DNA of 64,000 bases from Hymenobacter cellulosivorans (lineage in GTDB: Bacteria; Bacteroidota; Bacteroidia; Cytophagales; Hymenobacteraceae), in contig NZ_CP095049.1 in the NCBI RefSeq assembly GCF_022919135.1, positions 1,488,001 through 1,552,000 on the forward strand, given 5' to 3'. The notes beneath the pieces are model-generated. The model was not told the DNA's origin, made no database searches, and was given only the letters and a program-made list of their open reading frames with translations. The first letter of the stretch is position 1; each line of letters starts with the position of its first letter. Made by a program: the position numbers and the translations under genes. Positions 33,902 through 42,793 of the stretch are shown here, one piece after another.

Positions 33902-36415
33902 ATGAGAATACGCTTACTCGCTCTGTTAACTTGTGGGATAATGAGTTGGACTACTGGCAGTGCTAGTGGTCAGACGGTGGATGCTAGCTTTCAGCCAACC
34001 ACGCTCTACTCGCCTTCTGATGCGCGGGCGGCCGTTACCCAGCCCGATGGCAAACGCCTAGTAGTAGGCCAGTACACCCGCACCGATGCTGGTGTGGGTA
34101 CGCAGCTGCTGGTGCGTTACAATGCCGATAATACCGTGGACCAGGCATTTGCGGCTAATGTAGCTTCGCTCCGCGGCTATATCTACAATGTGCGGGTACT
34201 GACTTCCGGCAAGCTCCTGCTCGTCGGTGATGGTACTATTACGCTCAACGGCCTGACGCGCCAGGACCTGATGCGGCTCAATGCTGATGGTACCGCCGAT
34301 GCCAGCTTCAATGCAGGTTTGGCCAGTGGGAACAGCTCCAGCAATTGTTCGGCCGTGCAGCCTGATGGTAAACTGCTGATAGGAGGCGACTTTACCAGCT
34401 ATAATGGCGTAGCAGTGAAATCCATTGTGCGTTTACAAGCCGATGGCGCGGTTGACCCAACCTTCAACGCAGATACGCCTTCTGGAAGTTACGCGCTGGA
34501 AATAACCCTGCAGCCTGATGGGAAAATTCTGGTTGGGTTTTATTACGGTGGCATAGTTCGGCTGTTACCGAACGGCGCTACGGATACTGGTTTTACCCCA
34601 CCTGCTGATGTAAGAAGGGTGACCACGATTGGGGTGCAGCCTGATGGTCGTATCCTGATCGGCTACAAGGGGCCTGGACGTAGTACCTTAATTCGGGTGA
34701 TGCCTTCTGGGGCACTGGATCCGACCTTTACCGCGCCTGGCAGAATGCTCTGGTACACGTACGAATCGGACTTGTTTGATGGGGAAAAACTAGTGGTAGA
34801 GCCTGATGGTCATATTCTTGTTGCGCTGGAAGGCCCCAATAACGGCACTACGCTGCAAACGTTGGTACGGCTCAATACCGACGGCACCCTTGCTACCTCC
34901 TTTAATTCGCCACTGCTTTCTTTGGCGGAGAAGCCCGAATATAACCATGACGACTTTGGCTACAAGATCAACTCAATACAACTGCAGGCCAATGGACAGG
35001 TTCTGGTAGCCGGGAGAAGTTTCCGACTTCCAGGGCGGCGCAATGCTGTAGTACTGCTCAATGCCAACGGTACCCTTGACTCGGCCTTCAACCCCGTACT
35101 GCTGGAGCAGGGTAGCGTGAGTAGCGTGGCGCAGCAAACAGATGGTAAGCTAATCGTTGGAGGTTACTTCGATGAGGTGAACGGGGTGCGGGCTACCAAC
35201 TTAGCCCGTTTCAATGCTGATGGGAGCGTGGATGCTGCTTTTACCGGCTTGGCATCCCCACGGTTTACGGTGAGCAAGGTGAAGCTTCAGCCCGACGGCA
35301 AAATCCTGCTCCAAGGAATAAACCCCGTCACGACCAGCAATACGGATCGGCAACTTGACCGCCTGCTGACTACGGGAGCCCCAGATAATACCTTTCAGCC
35401 CGTGGCAAATACGAGTGTTTACACGTTTTGCCTGCTCTCCGACGGCCGTATTGTCATCAACGATAATTATCCTGGCCGGGTGAGTTGTCTGCTGGCTACC
35501 GGGCAGCCTGACCCCACTTTTACACCGCTCACCTTAACTGAGGCAGCACAACCAGTAATTACTGAATTGCCGAACGGTAAGATCTTAGTGTCCGGGTATT
35601 TCTACGAGGTGATGCAGAACGGTTACCGTCAACCTCTGAAATCTATAATACGGCTACAGCCCAATGGCCTGATTGACCCCTCTTTTTCCTCTCCGGTTCA
35701 GCAACTGCTGGAATTGTATACGCTGGCAATGGTAGTCCAGCCCGACGGCAAGATCGTGCTGGGAACTTACTTCCGGTCTAGTGAGCCGGCAACTGTACCG
35801 TATGGCCTATTCCGGCTGCTACCCGATGGGGCCAACGACCCTACCTTCACGGCAACCCCACCCATAGCGAATGGTTACGGTGCGATATGGGCCTTCGCCT
35901 TACAACCCAACGGCCGTATTTTGTTCAGCGCTAATGGGCAGGAGCTGGGTAGACTGCTGCCTAATGGACAAGCGGATCCATCTTTTGGAGCTGTCACCTT
36001 TGGTAGCGTGAATTTTTTCACTACTCCTGGTTATGGCGGAGGCCTGAATGATATCCTGATGCAGTCTGATGGCAACATTGTCGTCGGTGGGTACTTCAAC
36101 ACCGTAAATGGCCAGCCGACAGTGAGTCTAGCCCGCCTCACAGCCCCGAACGTGCTGCACGTAGCCAGCGCCCAACTCGAAGCCCGCACCCAGGCCTGGC
36201 CCGTGCCCGCCCACGAAACGCTGAACCTCTCGCTCGATGCCGCTGCCCAGCCCGAGTCGGTGCAGCTGCTCGACAACCTAGGCCGCACGGTGCTGCGTCA
36301 GTCCGTCGCGCAAGCCGAGTTGAGCGTACCGCTGCGGCAGGTGAAAGCCGGCGTGTATCTGCTGCGTGTGAACTACGCCAATGGGCCAGTAACCCGCCGT
36401 GTAGTGGTTGAGTAA
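33902..36415 (+). CDS. Delta-60 repeat (DUF5122) beta-propeller protein with T9SS type A sorting domain
   Basis: 837 residues with a signal peptide (LLALLTCGIMSWTTGSASG). Repeats of QPDGKhLhGG..N..VhRLxxDGxhDxxF run through the whole body (QPDGKLLIGGDFTSYNG, QTDGKLIVGGYFDEVNG, QSDGNIVVGGYFNTVNG). The last 80 residues (AWPVPAHETLNLSL to GPVTRRVVVE) form a T9SS type A domain nearly the same as that of the 30438 protein. The middle of the gene is less GC-rich than its ends and than its paralogue, suggesting that the conserved C-terminal part and the body have had different histories. Exported; function unknown. Confidence 0.88.
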   Translation: MRIRLLALLTCGIMSWTTGSASGQTVDASFQPTTLYSPSDARAAVTQPDGKRLVVGQYTRTDAGVGTQLLVRYNADNTVDQAFAANVASLRGYIYNVRVLTSGKLLLVGDGTITLNGLTRQDLMRLNADGTADASFNAGLASGNSSSNCSAVQPDGKLLIGGDFTSYNGVAVKSIVRLQADGAVDPTFNADTPSGSYALEITLQPDGKILVGFYYGGIVRLLPNGATDTGFTPPADVRRVTTIGVQPDGRILIGYKGPGRSTLIRVMPSGALDPTFTAPGRMLWYTYESDLFDGEKLVVEPDGHILVALEGPNNGTTLQTLVRLNTDGTLATSFNSPLLSLAEKPEYNHDDFGYKINSIQLQANGQVLVAGRSFRLPGRRNAVVLLNANGTLDSAFNPVLLEQGSVSSVAQQTDGKLIVGGYFDEVNGVRATNLARFNADGSVDAAFTGLASPRFTVSKVKLQPDGKILLQGINPVTTSNTDRQLDRLLTTGAPDNTFQPVANTSVYTFCLLSDGRIVINDNYPGRVSCLLATGQPDPTFTPLTLTEAAQPVITELPNGKILVSGYFYEVMQNGYRQPLKSIIRLQPNGLIDPSFSSPVQQLLELYTLAMVVQPDGKIVLGTYFRSSEPATVPYGLFRLLPDGANDPTFTATPPIANGYGAIWAFALQPNGRILFSANGQELGRLLPNGQADPSFGAVTFGSVNFFTTPGYGGGLNDILMQSDGNIVVGGYFNTVNGQPTVSLARLTAPNVLHVASAQLEARTQAWPVPAHETLNLSLDAAAQPESVQLLDNLGRTVLRQSVAQAELSVPLRQVKAGVYLLRVNYANGPVTRRVVVE

Positions 36416-36434
36416 ACGAACTACTTAGCAAAGC

Positions 36435-36469
36435 AAAAAGGCCTGAACCACGTTGGTTCAGGCCTTTTT
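36435..36469. terminator. Bidirectional terminator
   Basis: Perfect arms AAAAAGGCCTGAACCA (36435-36450) and TGGTTCAGGCCTTTTT (36454-36469) between convergent genes. Confidence 0.9.
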
Positions 36470-36488
36470 AGTTGGAATAGGAAGGAAG

Positions 36489-37322
36489 CTACCAGCTGCC
36501 GCTGGCGCCGCCGCCGCCGGAGGAGCCGCCGCCGAAACCGCCGAAACCACCGCCTCCGCCACCTCCAAATCCACCGCCGAAGCCGCCTCCGCCGCCAAAC
36601 ACGCCGCGGCCGCCGCTGAAGTCGCCGAAGATGATGGGCGGAATCATGCCGCCGCGAAATCCACCGCCCCGGCCACCTCGTCCACCGCCGCGGCTGCTGA
36701 GCAGGATGAAGAGCACGATGCCGCCGATGACCAGCCAGAACATCCAGCCCGAGCCGCTGGAATCTTGGCGCCGCTGTTGTTGCGGCGGGGTTTGGTCGGC
36801 CTGGTACTCACCCTTAGCTAGGGCAATGAGCTGGTCGGTGGCCCGGTCGAGACCTTCGTAGTAGCGCTCCTCTTTGAACGCCGGTACGATGGTGTTGGAA
36901 ATGATGCGCTTGGCCAGGGCATCCGGAATGGCGCCCTCCAGGCCGTAGCCGGTCTGAATGCGTGCAAGGTGCTCCTGCTGGGCCACCAGTACCAGCACAC
37001 CGTTGTTTTTGCCCTTCTGCCCGATCCCCCAGCCTTCGTAGAGGTTTTGGGAGTAGTTGGCAATGTCGTCGTCGCCGAGGCTAGGCACGGTTACTACCGC
37101 AATCTGCGAGGACGTAGAATCGTTGTAGGCCACCAGCTTCCGCTCCAGCGCGGCTTCCTCATCGGGCTGCAGCATGTTGGCCAGGTCATTGACCAGCCGG
37201 GGCGGATTGGGGCGGGGTGGTATTTGCTGGGCTCGGCTGGCTACGCTCAGCGTGAGGCCAACCAGCAGCAGCAGAAAACGGAACCAGTGCCGCAGCACGG
37301 GCGCGGGGGAGAGGTTGCTCAT
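36489..37322 (-). CDS. TPM domain-containing protein with Gly-rich tail (YgcG family)
   Basis: 277 residues: signal peptide (FLLLLVGLTLSVASRAQQ), TPM domain (about residues 40-165, VNDLANMLQPDEEAALERKL, QIAVVTVPSLGDDDIANYS, KNNGVLVLVAQQEHLARIQT, GYGLEGAIPDALAKRI), one membrane helix (WMFWLVIGGIVLFILL), and a long Gly-rich C-terminus. This is the YgcG architecture: a TPM domain outside the inner membrane. TPM domains have been linked to photosystem II repair in plants and to phosphatase-like activity, but bacterial function is unclear. It overlaps the upstream TPM gene by four bases (ATGA), showing translational coupling, and belongs to a lemA-TPM-TPM operon. Confidence 0.9.
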   Translation of the reverse strand: MSNLSPAPVLRHWFRFLLLLVGLTLSVASRAQQIPPRPNPPRLVNDLANMLQPDEEAALERKLVAYNDSTSSQIAVVTVPSLGDDDIANYSQNLYEGWGIGQKGKNNGVLVLVAQQEHLARIQTGYGLEGAIPDALAKRIISNTIVPAFKEERYYEGLDRATDQLIALAKGEYQADQTPPQQQRRQDSSGSGWMFWLVIGGIVLFILLSSRGGGRGGRGGGFRGGMIPPIIFGDFSGGRGVFGGGGGFGGGFGGGGGGGFGGFGGGSSGGGGASGSW

Positions 37323-37774
37323 ACGTGAGGCGGCGCAGGGTCGCCGTAGGAAATAGAATCGTCGAGCTCGTTTTTATCGGTCTTGGCGTTGTAGGGGAAG
37401 TAACGCTTGAGCTGCTCGCCCACCATGCGCACCCCCCGTTCCAGGCCCACTACGTACTTGCCGGCCCGAAAATGGTCGAGCACGGTTTCCTTGGTGGTTT
37501 CCCAGAAGTCGTCGGATACGGCTGCGTTGATGCCAGAGTCGCCGATGACGGCGAACTGCCGGGTTTGCCAGGCCAGGTAAAACAGCACGCCGTTGCGCTG
37601 GGCAGTCTTGTGCATACCCAGCTCGGCAAACACCTGGGCGGCGCGGTCCAGGGGTTCAGGCGTGGGGCAGGTATCTTCCAGATGCACCCGAATTTCCCCG
37701 GAAGTGGTGATTTCGGCTTGCCGGATGGCGGCCACCAACGCGGCTTCCTGCTCCGGGGTAATAGGATTGGTCAT
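37319..37774 (-). CDS. TPM domain-containing protein
   Basis: 151 residues from the ATG at 37774; an ATG at 37798 would add eight residues. A TPM domain covers most of it (PEQEAALVAAIRQAEITTSGEIRVHLE, MHKTAQRNGVLFYLAWQTRQ, FAVIGDSGINAAVSDDFWE, GLERGVRMVGEQLKRYFPY). No signal peptide or helix is visible, so this copy faces the cytoplasm. Its stop overlaps the start of the exported TPM gene (TGA/ATG), and lemA lies 87 bp upstream. Such trios are common in Bacteroidota and may form one envelope-linked complex. Confidence 0.9.
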   Translation of the reverse strand: MTNPITPEQEAALVAAIRQAEITTSGEIRVHLEDTCPTPEPLDRAAQVFAELGMHKTAQRNGVLFYLAWQTRQFAVIGDSGINAAVSDDFWETTKETVLDHFRAGKYVVGLERGVRMVGEQLKRYFPYNAKTDKNELDDSISYGDPAPPHV

Positions 37775-37861
37775 GGTGTGCGGTTTTTGGTGATTCATTT
37801 GCGGTTTTTGACTTCGGCCAATAAAAGGGCCAAAACCAAAAACCAGAAGCCAAAAACGACC

Positions 37862-38440
37862 TTAAAACTGTACCGTAGGTGCTTTCTGCGAAGCGGCGTC
37901 GGCCTCGAAGTACGGTTTTTCCTTGAAGCCGAACATCCCGGCGAATATGTTGTTGGGGAAGGACTTCACCGTGCCGTTGTAGTCATTGGTGACGGTGTTA
38001 AACTTGTTGCGCTCCACGTTGATGCGGTTTTCAGTGCCCTCAATCTGGGCCTGCAGCTCCTGGAAGTTGGCGTTGGCCTTCAGCTCGGGGTAGTTTTCCG
38101 ACACGGCCAGCAGGCGGCCCAGGCCGGAGCTCACCTGGCTTTGGGCTTCCTGAAACTGCTTGATGTTTTCGGGCGTCAGGTTTTCGGCCGATAGCTGCAC
38201 GCTGGTGGCCTTGGCGCGGGCGTTGATTACATCGGTCAGCGTCGTTTTTTCAAAGTTGGCGGCACCTTTTACGGTGTTCACCAGGTTCGGAATCAGGTCG
38301 GAGCGGCGCTGATAGGCACTCTGCACGTTAGCCCACTGGGCTTTCACGGCCTGGTCCTTCGACACCATGGTGTTGTAGCCACAGGACGACTGGCTCAGCA
38401 GCACGACCAATCCGATTAAGTACAGAAGAAGACGTTTCAT
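37862..38440 (-). CDS. lemA: LemA family protein
   Basis: 192 residues from the ATG at 38440; the longer frame to 38530 adds a proline-rich stretch without function. The N-terminus is a lipoprotein-like signal (LYLIGLVVLLSQSSCGYN). The LemA fold of long helices follows: DQAVKAQWANVQSAYQRRSD, LIPNLVNTVKGAANFEK, LGRLLAVSENYPELKANANF, TENRINVERNKFNTVTNDYN and the end motif FPNNIFAGMFGFKEKPYF. It is the first gene of the lemA-TPM-TPM operon. The LemA role is unknown; envelope location is inferred. Confidence 0.93.
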   Translation of the reverse strand: MKRLLLYLIGLVVLLSQSSCGYNTMVSKDQAVKAQWANVQSAYQRRSDLIPNLVNTVKGAANFEKTTLTDVINARAKATSVQLSAENLTPENIKQFQEAQSQVSSGLGRLLAVSENYPELKANANFQELQAQIEGTENRINVERNKFNTVTNDYNGTVKSFPNNIFAGMFGFKEKPYFEADAASQKAPTVQF

Positions 38441-38635
38441 AGGAAAAGGAAATAAGGGAGTTGGAAGAAAAAGAAGAAAGAAGGGTGTCAGACAAATAGG
38501 GCAGATAGCCAAACCGGGTGCCCAGGGCACGGTTGCTGTCGGGTTCCCAGTACGAATTCAGGTCATTGCGGTTGTATTATGGTCCGCTCCCGCAATGATT
38601 CACTATTTTGCGGACTTACGCATGTTTCATACCAC

Positions 38636-39634
38636 ATGAAAGCTGTTATCCCCGTCGCTGGTATCGGGTCCCGGTTGCGCCCTCACACCCACACCCAGCC
38701 CAAGTCGCTGGTACCGGTGGCCGGCAATACCATTCTGGGCCACATCATTGACCGCCTGCAGGACGCCGGAATCGAAGAGTTCGTGTTCATCATCGGTTAC
38801 CTGGGCGAAAAAATCGAGAGCTACGTGCGGCGCTACTACCCGCAGCTGCGCTCTACCTTCGTCATTCAGGAGCCCCGCGAAGGCATCGGGCACGCGCTGT
38901 GGCTGGCTCGCGACACCTTCCGCCACGACCAGGACGGCGTGCTCATCATGCTCGGCGACACCATCGTGGATGTGGACCTGCGCGAGCTGCTACGTACGGA
39001 GGGCAACGTGCTGGCCATCAAGGAGGTCAAGACCCCGTCGATATTCGGGGTGGTCGAAACCAGCAACAGCGGCCGGGTAACCAAAGTCATTGAGAAGCCC
39101 CGGATTCCGAAGTCGAACTACGCCTTGGTGGGGTTGTACAAGATTGCCGACCCCGCCTGGCTGGCCTCGGCCCTGGAGCGCATCATCGAGCAGGACCTGC
39201 GCACCCACAACGAGTTTCAGCTTACCGACGCCCTGATGCTCATGATTCAGGACGGGGCCCAGATGACCACCGCGCCCGTGGACCACTGGTTTGACTGCGG
39301 CCGCAAGGACTCCTTGCTCGAAGCCAATGCCAAGCTGCTGAACCGGCCCGAATTCCTGGGCAACAAGTACCCCGAGTTCCCCGACACCATCATCATTCCA
39401 CCGGTCAGCATCGGCAAGGACTGCCAGATTTCCCACTCCATCATCGGGCCCAACGTAGCCATTGGCGACCGGACCATCGTGAAAAACACCATCCTGAGCG
39501 ACTCCATTATCGGTTCCTACTCCGAGCTGCGCCAGGCTGTGATGCACGACTGTATCGTGGGCTCCGACGCGTCGTTTCGCGGTTTGAACCACAGCCTGAA
39601 CATCGGCGACAACACCGAAATTGACTACAGCTAA
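38636..39634 (+). CDS. Sugar-phosphate nucleotidyltransferase (glucose-1-phosphate thymidylyltransferase-like)
   Basis: 332 residues from the ATG at 38636, which opens directly into the nucleotide-binding strand KAVIPVAGIGSRLRPHT followed by QPKSLVPVAGNTILGH. Further family features are IMLGDTIVDVDLRELL, VTKVIEKPRIPKSNYALVGLY and WFDCGRKDSLLEANA. The C-terminal 90 residues form a left-handed beta-helix of hexapeptide repeats (VSIGKDCQISHSIIGPNVAI, SIIGSYSELRQAV). It activates a sugar phosphate with UTP, dTTP or CTP for cell-surface polysaccharide; the exact sugar is not clear. It is divergent from the lemA operon and followed by its own terminator. Confidence 0.9.
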   Translation: MKAVIPVAGIGSRLRPHTHTQPKSLVPVAGNTILGHIIDRLQDAGIEEFVFIIGYLGEKIESYVRRYYPQLRSTFVIQEPREGIGHALWLARDTFRHDQDGVLIMLGDTIVDVDLRELLRTEGNVLAIKEVKTPSIFGVVETSNSGRVTKVIEKPRIPKSNYALVGLYKIADPAWLASALERIIEQDLRTHNEFQLTDALMLMIQDGAQMTTAPVDHWFDCGRKDSLLEANAKLLNRPEFLGNKYPEFPDTIIIPPVSIGKDCQISHSIIGPNVAIGDRTIVKNTILSDSIIGSYSELRQAVMHDCIVGSDASFRGLNHSLNIGDNTEIDYS

Positions 39635-39657
39635 AGCAGCCCGAGGCTGCGCCTGTT

Positions 39658-39700
39658 GCCGCCGCTACTTGGGTGAAACTCCAGGTGGCGGCGTTTTTTT
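39658..39700 (+). terminator. Terminator of the nucleotidyltransferase gene
   Basis: TGCCGCCG (39657-39664) pairs with GGCGGCG near 39687, followed by seven T. Confidence 0.65.
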
Positions 39701-39726
39701 AGCCCACAATCCATTCCAAAGGGAAT

Positions 39727-40368
39727 ATGAGCGAGGAATTCAAGTTTCAAACTAAAACCGAATCGGAAGGCAAAGTGCTGATGCTGGGCGGCCGCATCTG
39801 CGACTGGCTCCCGATTCTGGATACGCCGGCCGTGCGCTCGGCCGCGGAAGTGCAGGGCCGCATGAGCGTGCTGAACGCGCTGATTAATATATCTTTCCAG
39901 GCCCCCGTCGATATTATCCGCGACTGGCTAACCCAGTACGATTTGTTGGTCTTTCTTTCGGCGGAAGAAGAAGCGCTGCTGCAAAAGGATAACGACGAAC
40001 TAACCGAGCAGGAGCTGATCAACCTGCGCTGGAGTTTGGAAAGCCTTTGGGCCCTGATGTGGGCTACTGGAATGACCGACGAGCTGCAACCCACCGAGTG
40101 GTGCGGCGACAATATGGCTTCGCTGCTGCCTAATTTGGAGCAGAATGAGGACAACAGCAAACTAACTCAGGTGCGGCAGTTGCGGCCCACGGAGGACCTC
40201 TACCGCATGCTCGACTACTACTACCGCCTACACTGGTACTGCGTGGATGAGCGCCTGCACGGTCGCGAGGCGGTGATATCCGAAAGCTTGGTCTATGAGC
40301 GGCGCAAAGCCTTGGAGTGGGTTTTCAACCGCGCCCTGGATTGGGACAACGTGGAGATGAGTACCTAG
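39727..40368 (+). CDS. DUF4272 domain-containing protein
   Basis: 213 residues. The DUF4272 signature is visible: RSAAEVQGRMSVLNALINIS, LTQYDLLVFLSAEEEALL, NLRWSLESLWALMWATGMTD, the RPTEDLYRMLDYYYRLHWYC segment, ESLVYERRKALEWVFNRALDWDNVEMST at the end. It is a soluble cytoplasmic protein without a known reaction; the family is often encoded near toxin-immunity or envelope genes but is also common as a single gene, as here. It is followed by a terminator-like hairpin. Confidence 0.88.
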   Translation: MSEEFKFQTKTESEGKVLMLGGRICDWLPILDTPAVRSAAEVQGRMSVLNALINISFQAPVDIIRDWLTQYDLLVFLSAEEEALLQKDNDELTEQELINLRWSLESLWALMWATGMTDELQPTEWCGDNMASLLPNLEQNEDNSKLTQVRQLRPTEDLYRMLDYYYRLHWYCVDERLHGREAVISESLVYERRKALEWVFNRALDWDNVEMST

Positions 40369-40752
40369 CAGGTCATTCCAGCTGGCTGCTTAGCACTTAA
40401 GTTGTTGCCTAAATGGCCTGAAGCCCTGACTTCGTTGCTATTGCTGCAACAAGCCAGGGCTTTTGGCTTGCCTTCTGCGGAAGCGGAGATACTGCTGGGG
40501 TGGTTCTACCAAGGTTTCGTAAGCAGTAGTAGCTGGCCCGCGTTGGGTAGATAAGGTAGTAATAACGGCAGGGTGGGCCTTTTGGCACAGTTTTAAGCAC
40601 CTGAGGCGCACCATATTGCTGGCTTCGCCTGGACTATATGCGGTTTTTGCCGTAAAATTTTATAGCCTTACGTACGTTCCACCCACAACCTGCCGGCCGC
40701 GCTGGCAGTACGCAGAGGGCGGCGCTCCGTCGACGGCTCTTAATTTGTTCGA
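40369..40752. other. Intergenic region ahead of the stator/cytomotive cluster
   Basis: 384 bp. It holds the terminator of the DUF4272 gene (40421-40464) and, from about 40640, an AT-rich stretch (TTTTTGCCGTAAAATTTTATAG) likely to contain the promoter of the following cluster. I could not define a clean -33/-7 pair. No gene was recognised. Confidence 0.5.
40421..40464 (+). terminator. Terminator of the DUF4272 gene
   Basis: AAGCCCTGACTTCGTTGC (40421-40438) pairs with GCAACAAGCCAGGGCTT with one bulge and one mismatch, followed by TTTT. Confidence 0.7.
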
Positions 40753-42132
40753 ATGCATTTGACCAGTTCTTTCCGTCTGCTTCCGGCTCTGGCCCTGGGC
40801 CTGCTATTATTACCCGGCTGCTACTCCCGCAAGGATATCAAGGAGGAAGCCGGGACCGAAACGCCCACTGAAGTGCCCCCTGCCGAAGCCCCCGGGGCAG
40901 TAGCGCCCAAAGAAACTACGGCGGCAGAAGTTGCTCCCGCCGCGGCTAGCTCCGGCCCCTTAACTCAGGTCAACGTGTTTCTGGAAGTGTCGGGCTCGAT
41001 GGAAGGCTTCATGCCCAAAACGGGCGCCAGTGGCTCCAATACCCGGTTTCAGCAGCATGTGGCGCAGTTTCTGTCGGAAGTAAACCGTAGCTCGGCGGCC
41101 CGCAAAACCTTCCTGCGCATCAAGGAGAAACCCTACCGCGACTCTTACCAGCAACTCTCCCAGACCGTGCGCGGCGGGATTCAGCAGCCGGCCAGCAGCA
41201 CCGACATTCCCACGGTGCTTGATACGCTGGTGGCCAACTACTACGCGCCTAACTCGGTGAGCGTGCTGATTTCGGACTTTATCTACTCCCCGAAAAACGC
41301 CGGTGCCATTCCCTACATCAGCACCGACATTACCGACGCCCTCAACCGGGCCCAGCAGCAAGATCTGGCCGTGTCGGTGTACGGCTACACCTCCGACTTC
41401 CGCGGCACCTACTATCCGGCCCTGACCTCGAGCGTGAAGCGCATCAACAGCTGCTGCGACACGGATATTCCCTACTACTTCTGGGTAATCGGGCCCGCCG
41501 ATGCCGTGCGCCGCTTCGATAATGCCCTGCTCGAAAAGCAGCCCGCCCAGCAGGCCCACTTTGGGGTAAAATACCCCGTGCCGGCTTCGTCCCTGCTGAG
41601 CCGCTTCCAGAACGTAGGCTCCTGGTACTACGGCGAGAAAGACGCCAGCAAACGGGCCGCCGGGGCTTCTTACCACACGGTAGCCGTGAGCAGCGTGTCG
41701 GCCAAGGAGCCGGTGGAGTTCGTGGTCGGCCTGGATTTGAAACAGCTGCCCGGCCTGTACCGTGACGTGAAGTACCTCAAGCCCAACCTGAAACTCCAGG
41801 CCCAGGACACCGACGCGAAGATTATCGACGTGTTTGCCGCCAACGACCAGACGAAAAATAGCAGCGGGGCCGAAAACCAGTACACGCATTTCGTGAAAGT
41901 GCGCGTTACCAAGCTCGGCAAGGCTGCCCGCCCACTCCAGCTCGTGCTCCAGAACCAGCGCCCGGCCTGGATAGGGCAGTGGACCACCAAAAACGACAGC
42001 AATATCAACCAGGCTGGCGCCAAGACCTTTGCCCTGAGCTCCTTGCTCGATGGGGTGGAGGCCGTAACCACTTCTGAGCAGGACAAAGCCCCGGTTTTCA
42101 CCATTCCGCTCACCCTGCAGCCCGCCGACTAG
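40753..42132 (+). CDS. Lipoprotein with von Willebrand A-like domain, first gene of the stator/cytomotive cluster
   Basis: 459 residues with a lipoprotein signal (LALGLLLLPGC, Cys23) and a Pro/Glu/Ala-rich spacer (30-68). The domain from about residue 70 resembles a vWA fold: strand TQVNVFLEVSGSMEGF, then DIPTVLDTLVANY, SVSVLISDFIYSP and LAVSVYGYTSDFRG. The metal-site motif DxSxS appears as Glu78-x-Ser80-x-Ser82, with Glu in place of Asp. The C-terminal half (about 300-459) is beta-rich and unrecognised. Its location, from the lipobox, is periplasmic face of the inner or outer membrane. It leads a run of co-directional genes and would be the envelope sensor or anchor of that system (inference). 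Confidence 0.75.
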   Translation: MHLTSSFRLLPALALGLLLLPGCYSRKDIKEEAGTETPTEVPPAEAPGAVAPKETTAAEVAPAAASSGPLTQVNVFLEVSGSMEGFMPKTGASGSNTRFQQHVAQFLSEVNRSSAARKTFLRIKEKPYRDSYQQLSQTVRGGIQQPASSTDIPTVLDTLVANYYAPNSVSVLISDFIYSPKNAGAIPYISTDITDALNRAQQQDLAVSVYGYTSDFRGTYYPALTSSVKRINSCCDTDIPYYFWVIGPADAVRRFDNALLEKQPAQQAHFGVKYPVPASSLLSRFQNVGSWYYGEKDASKRAAGASYHTVAVSSVSAKEPVEFVVGLDLKQLPGLYRDVKYLKPNLKLQAQDTDAKIIDVFAANDQTKNSSGAENQYTHFVKVRVTKLGKAARPLQLVLQNQRPAWIGQWTTKNDSNINQAGAKTFALSSLLDGVEAVTTSEQDKAPVFTIPLTLQPAD

Positions 42133-42238
42133 TCTCAGTAACGCCCTCCGTAGATTCCCGTATCATCGGCACCCACACTACCGCTTCTCACCCTCGTTTC
42201 ACGCTCCGCAAACCACCGTTTGCCCTACATTCTGCTCT

Positions 42239-42630
42239 ATGAAAGGCTTCTTCCGCTTTATCTACGAACTCATCGGCTCCCCCAGCCCCCGTCCGAAACG
42301 CCGGTGTACCGGGAGGTGATTTTTCCCAACGTGGGTCTGCTCACTATTGGCCTGTCGTTGGCCATGGTGCTGATTTTCTACTACCTGATTAACCGGGCCA
42401 TGGGTGTGGCCACCTTCAATAAAGTGCGGCACTGGGTAACCTTCCTGGTTATCAACGCTCTGCTGGCCTTCATCATCGGTATCTGGCAGGCCAATTCCCA
42501 GGCCGTGGCCTCGCACAGCTACATCTACTGGATGTCGACCTGGAACGCTATTCTGGGCTTGTTCTGGTTTTTTCTGTTCTCGGTCATCCTCAAGCGCGGC
42601 TCGACCAACGCCAGCACGACTCCTTTTTAA
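42239..42630 (+). CDS. Small membrane protein of the cluster, apparent frameshift near its N-terminus
   Basis: From the ATG at 42239 the sequence MKGFFRFIYELIGSPSPRP reads like a good start but soon stops. The adjacent frame (open from a TTG at 42220) continues with ETPVYREVIFPNVGLL and three helices: LLTIGLSLAMVLIFYYLI, WVTFLVINALLAFIIGIW and WNAILGLFWFFLFSVIL. One extra C in the run CCCCC around 42285-42295 would join them into about 130 residues. Translation from the TTG (42220) or a GTG (42304) would also yield the three-helix protein without a shift. Inner-membrane, unknown function; conserved position between the vWA lipoprotein and the tubulin-like gene suggests a membrane subunit. Confidence 0.6.
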
Positions 42631-42642
42631 GTAGAACGTCAA

Positions 42643-42688
42643 CTCCCCTCCTTATCTAAGAAGGGGTACCCGAAGGGCGGGGTGGTTG
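42643..42688. repeat. Intergenic repeat element, family A
   Basis: The block CTCCCCTCCTTATCTAAG through AAGGGGTACCCGAAGGGCGGGGTGGTT resembles a short palindromic repeat that recurs between genes in many GC-rich bacteria (CCCCTCC..AAGGAGGGG, GGGCGGGGTGGTT). It lies just upstream of the tubulin-like gene. Confidence 0.55.
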
Positions 42689-42793
42689 AACCCTCAGAAC
42701 GATTGTCGTTCAACAAACTCCGCCGAGCCTACCCAATCAGCATCATCCCCGCATCATCTACGCCGGGGAGATTCGCCAAACATCAGACTACAC

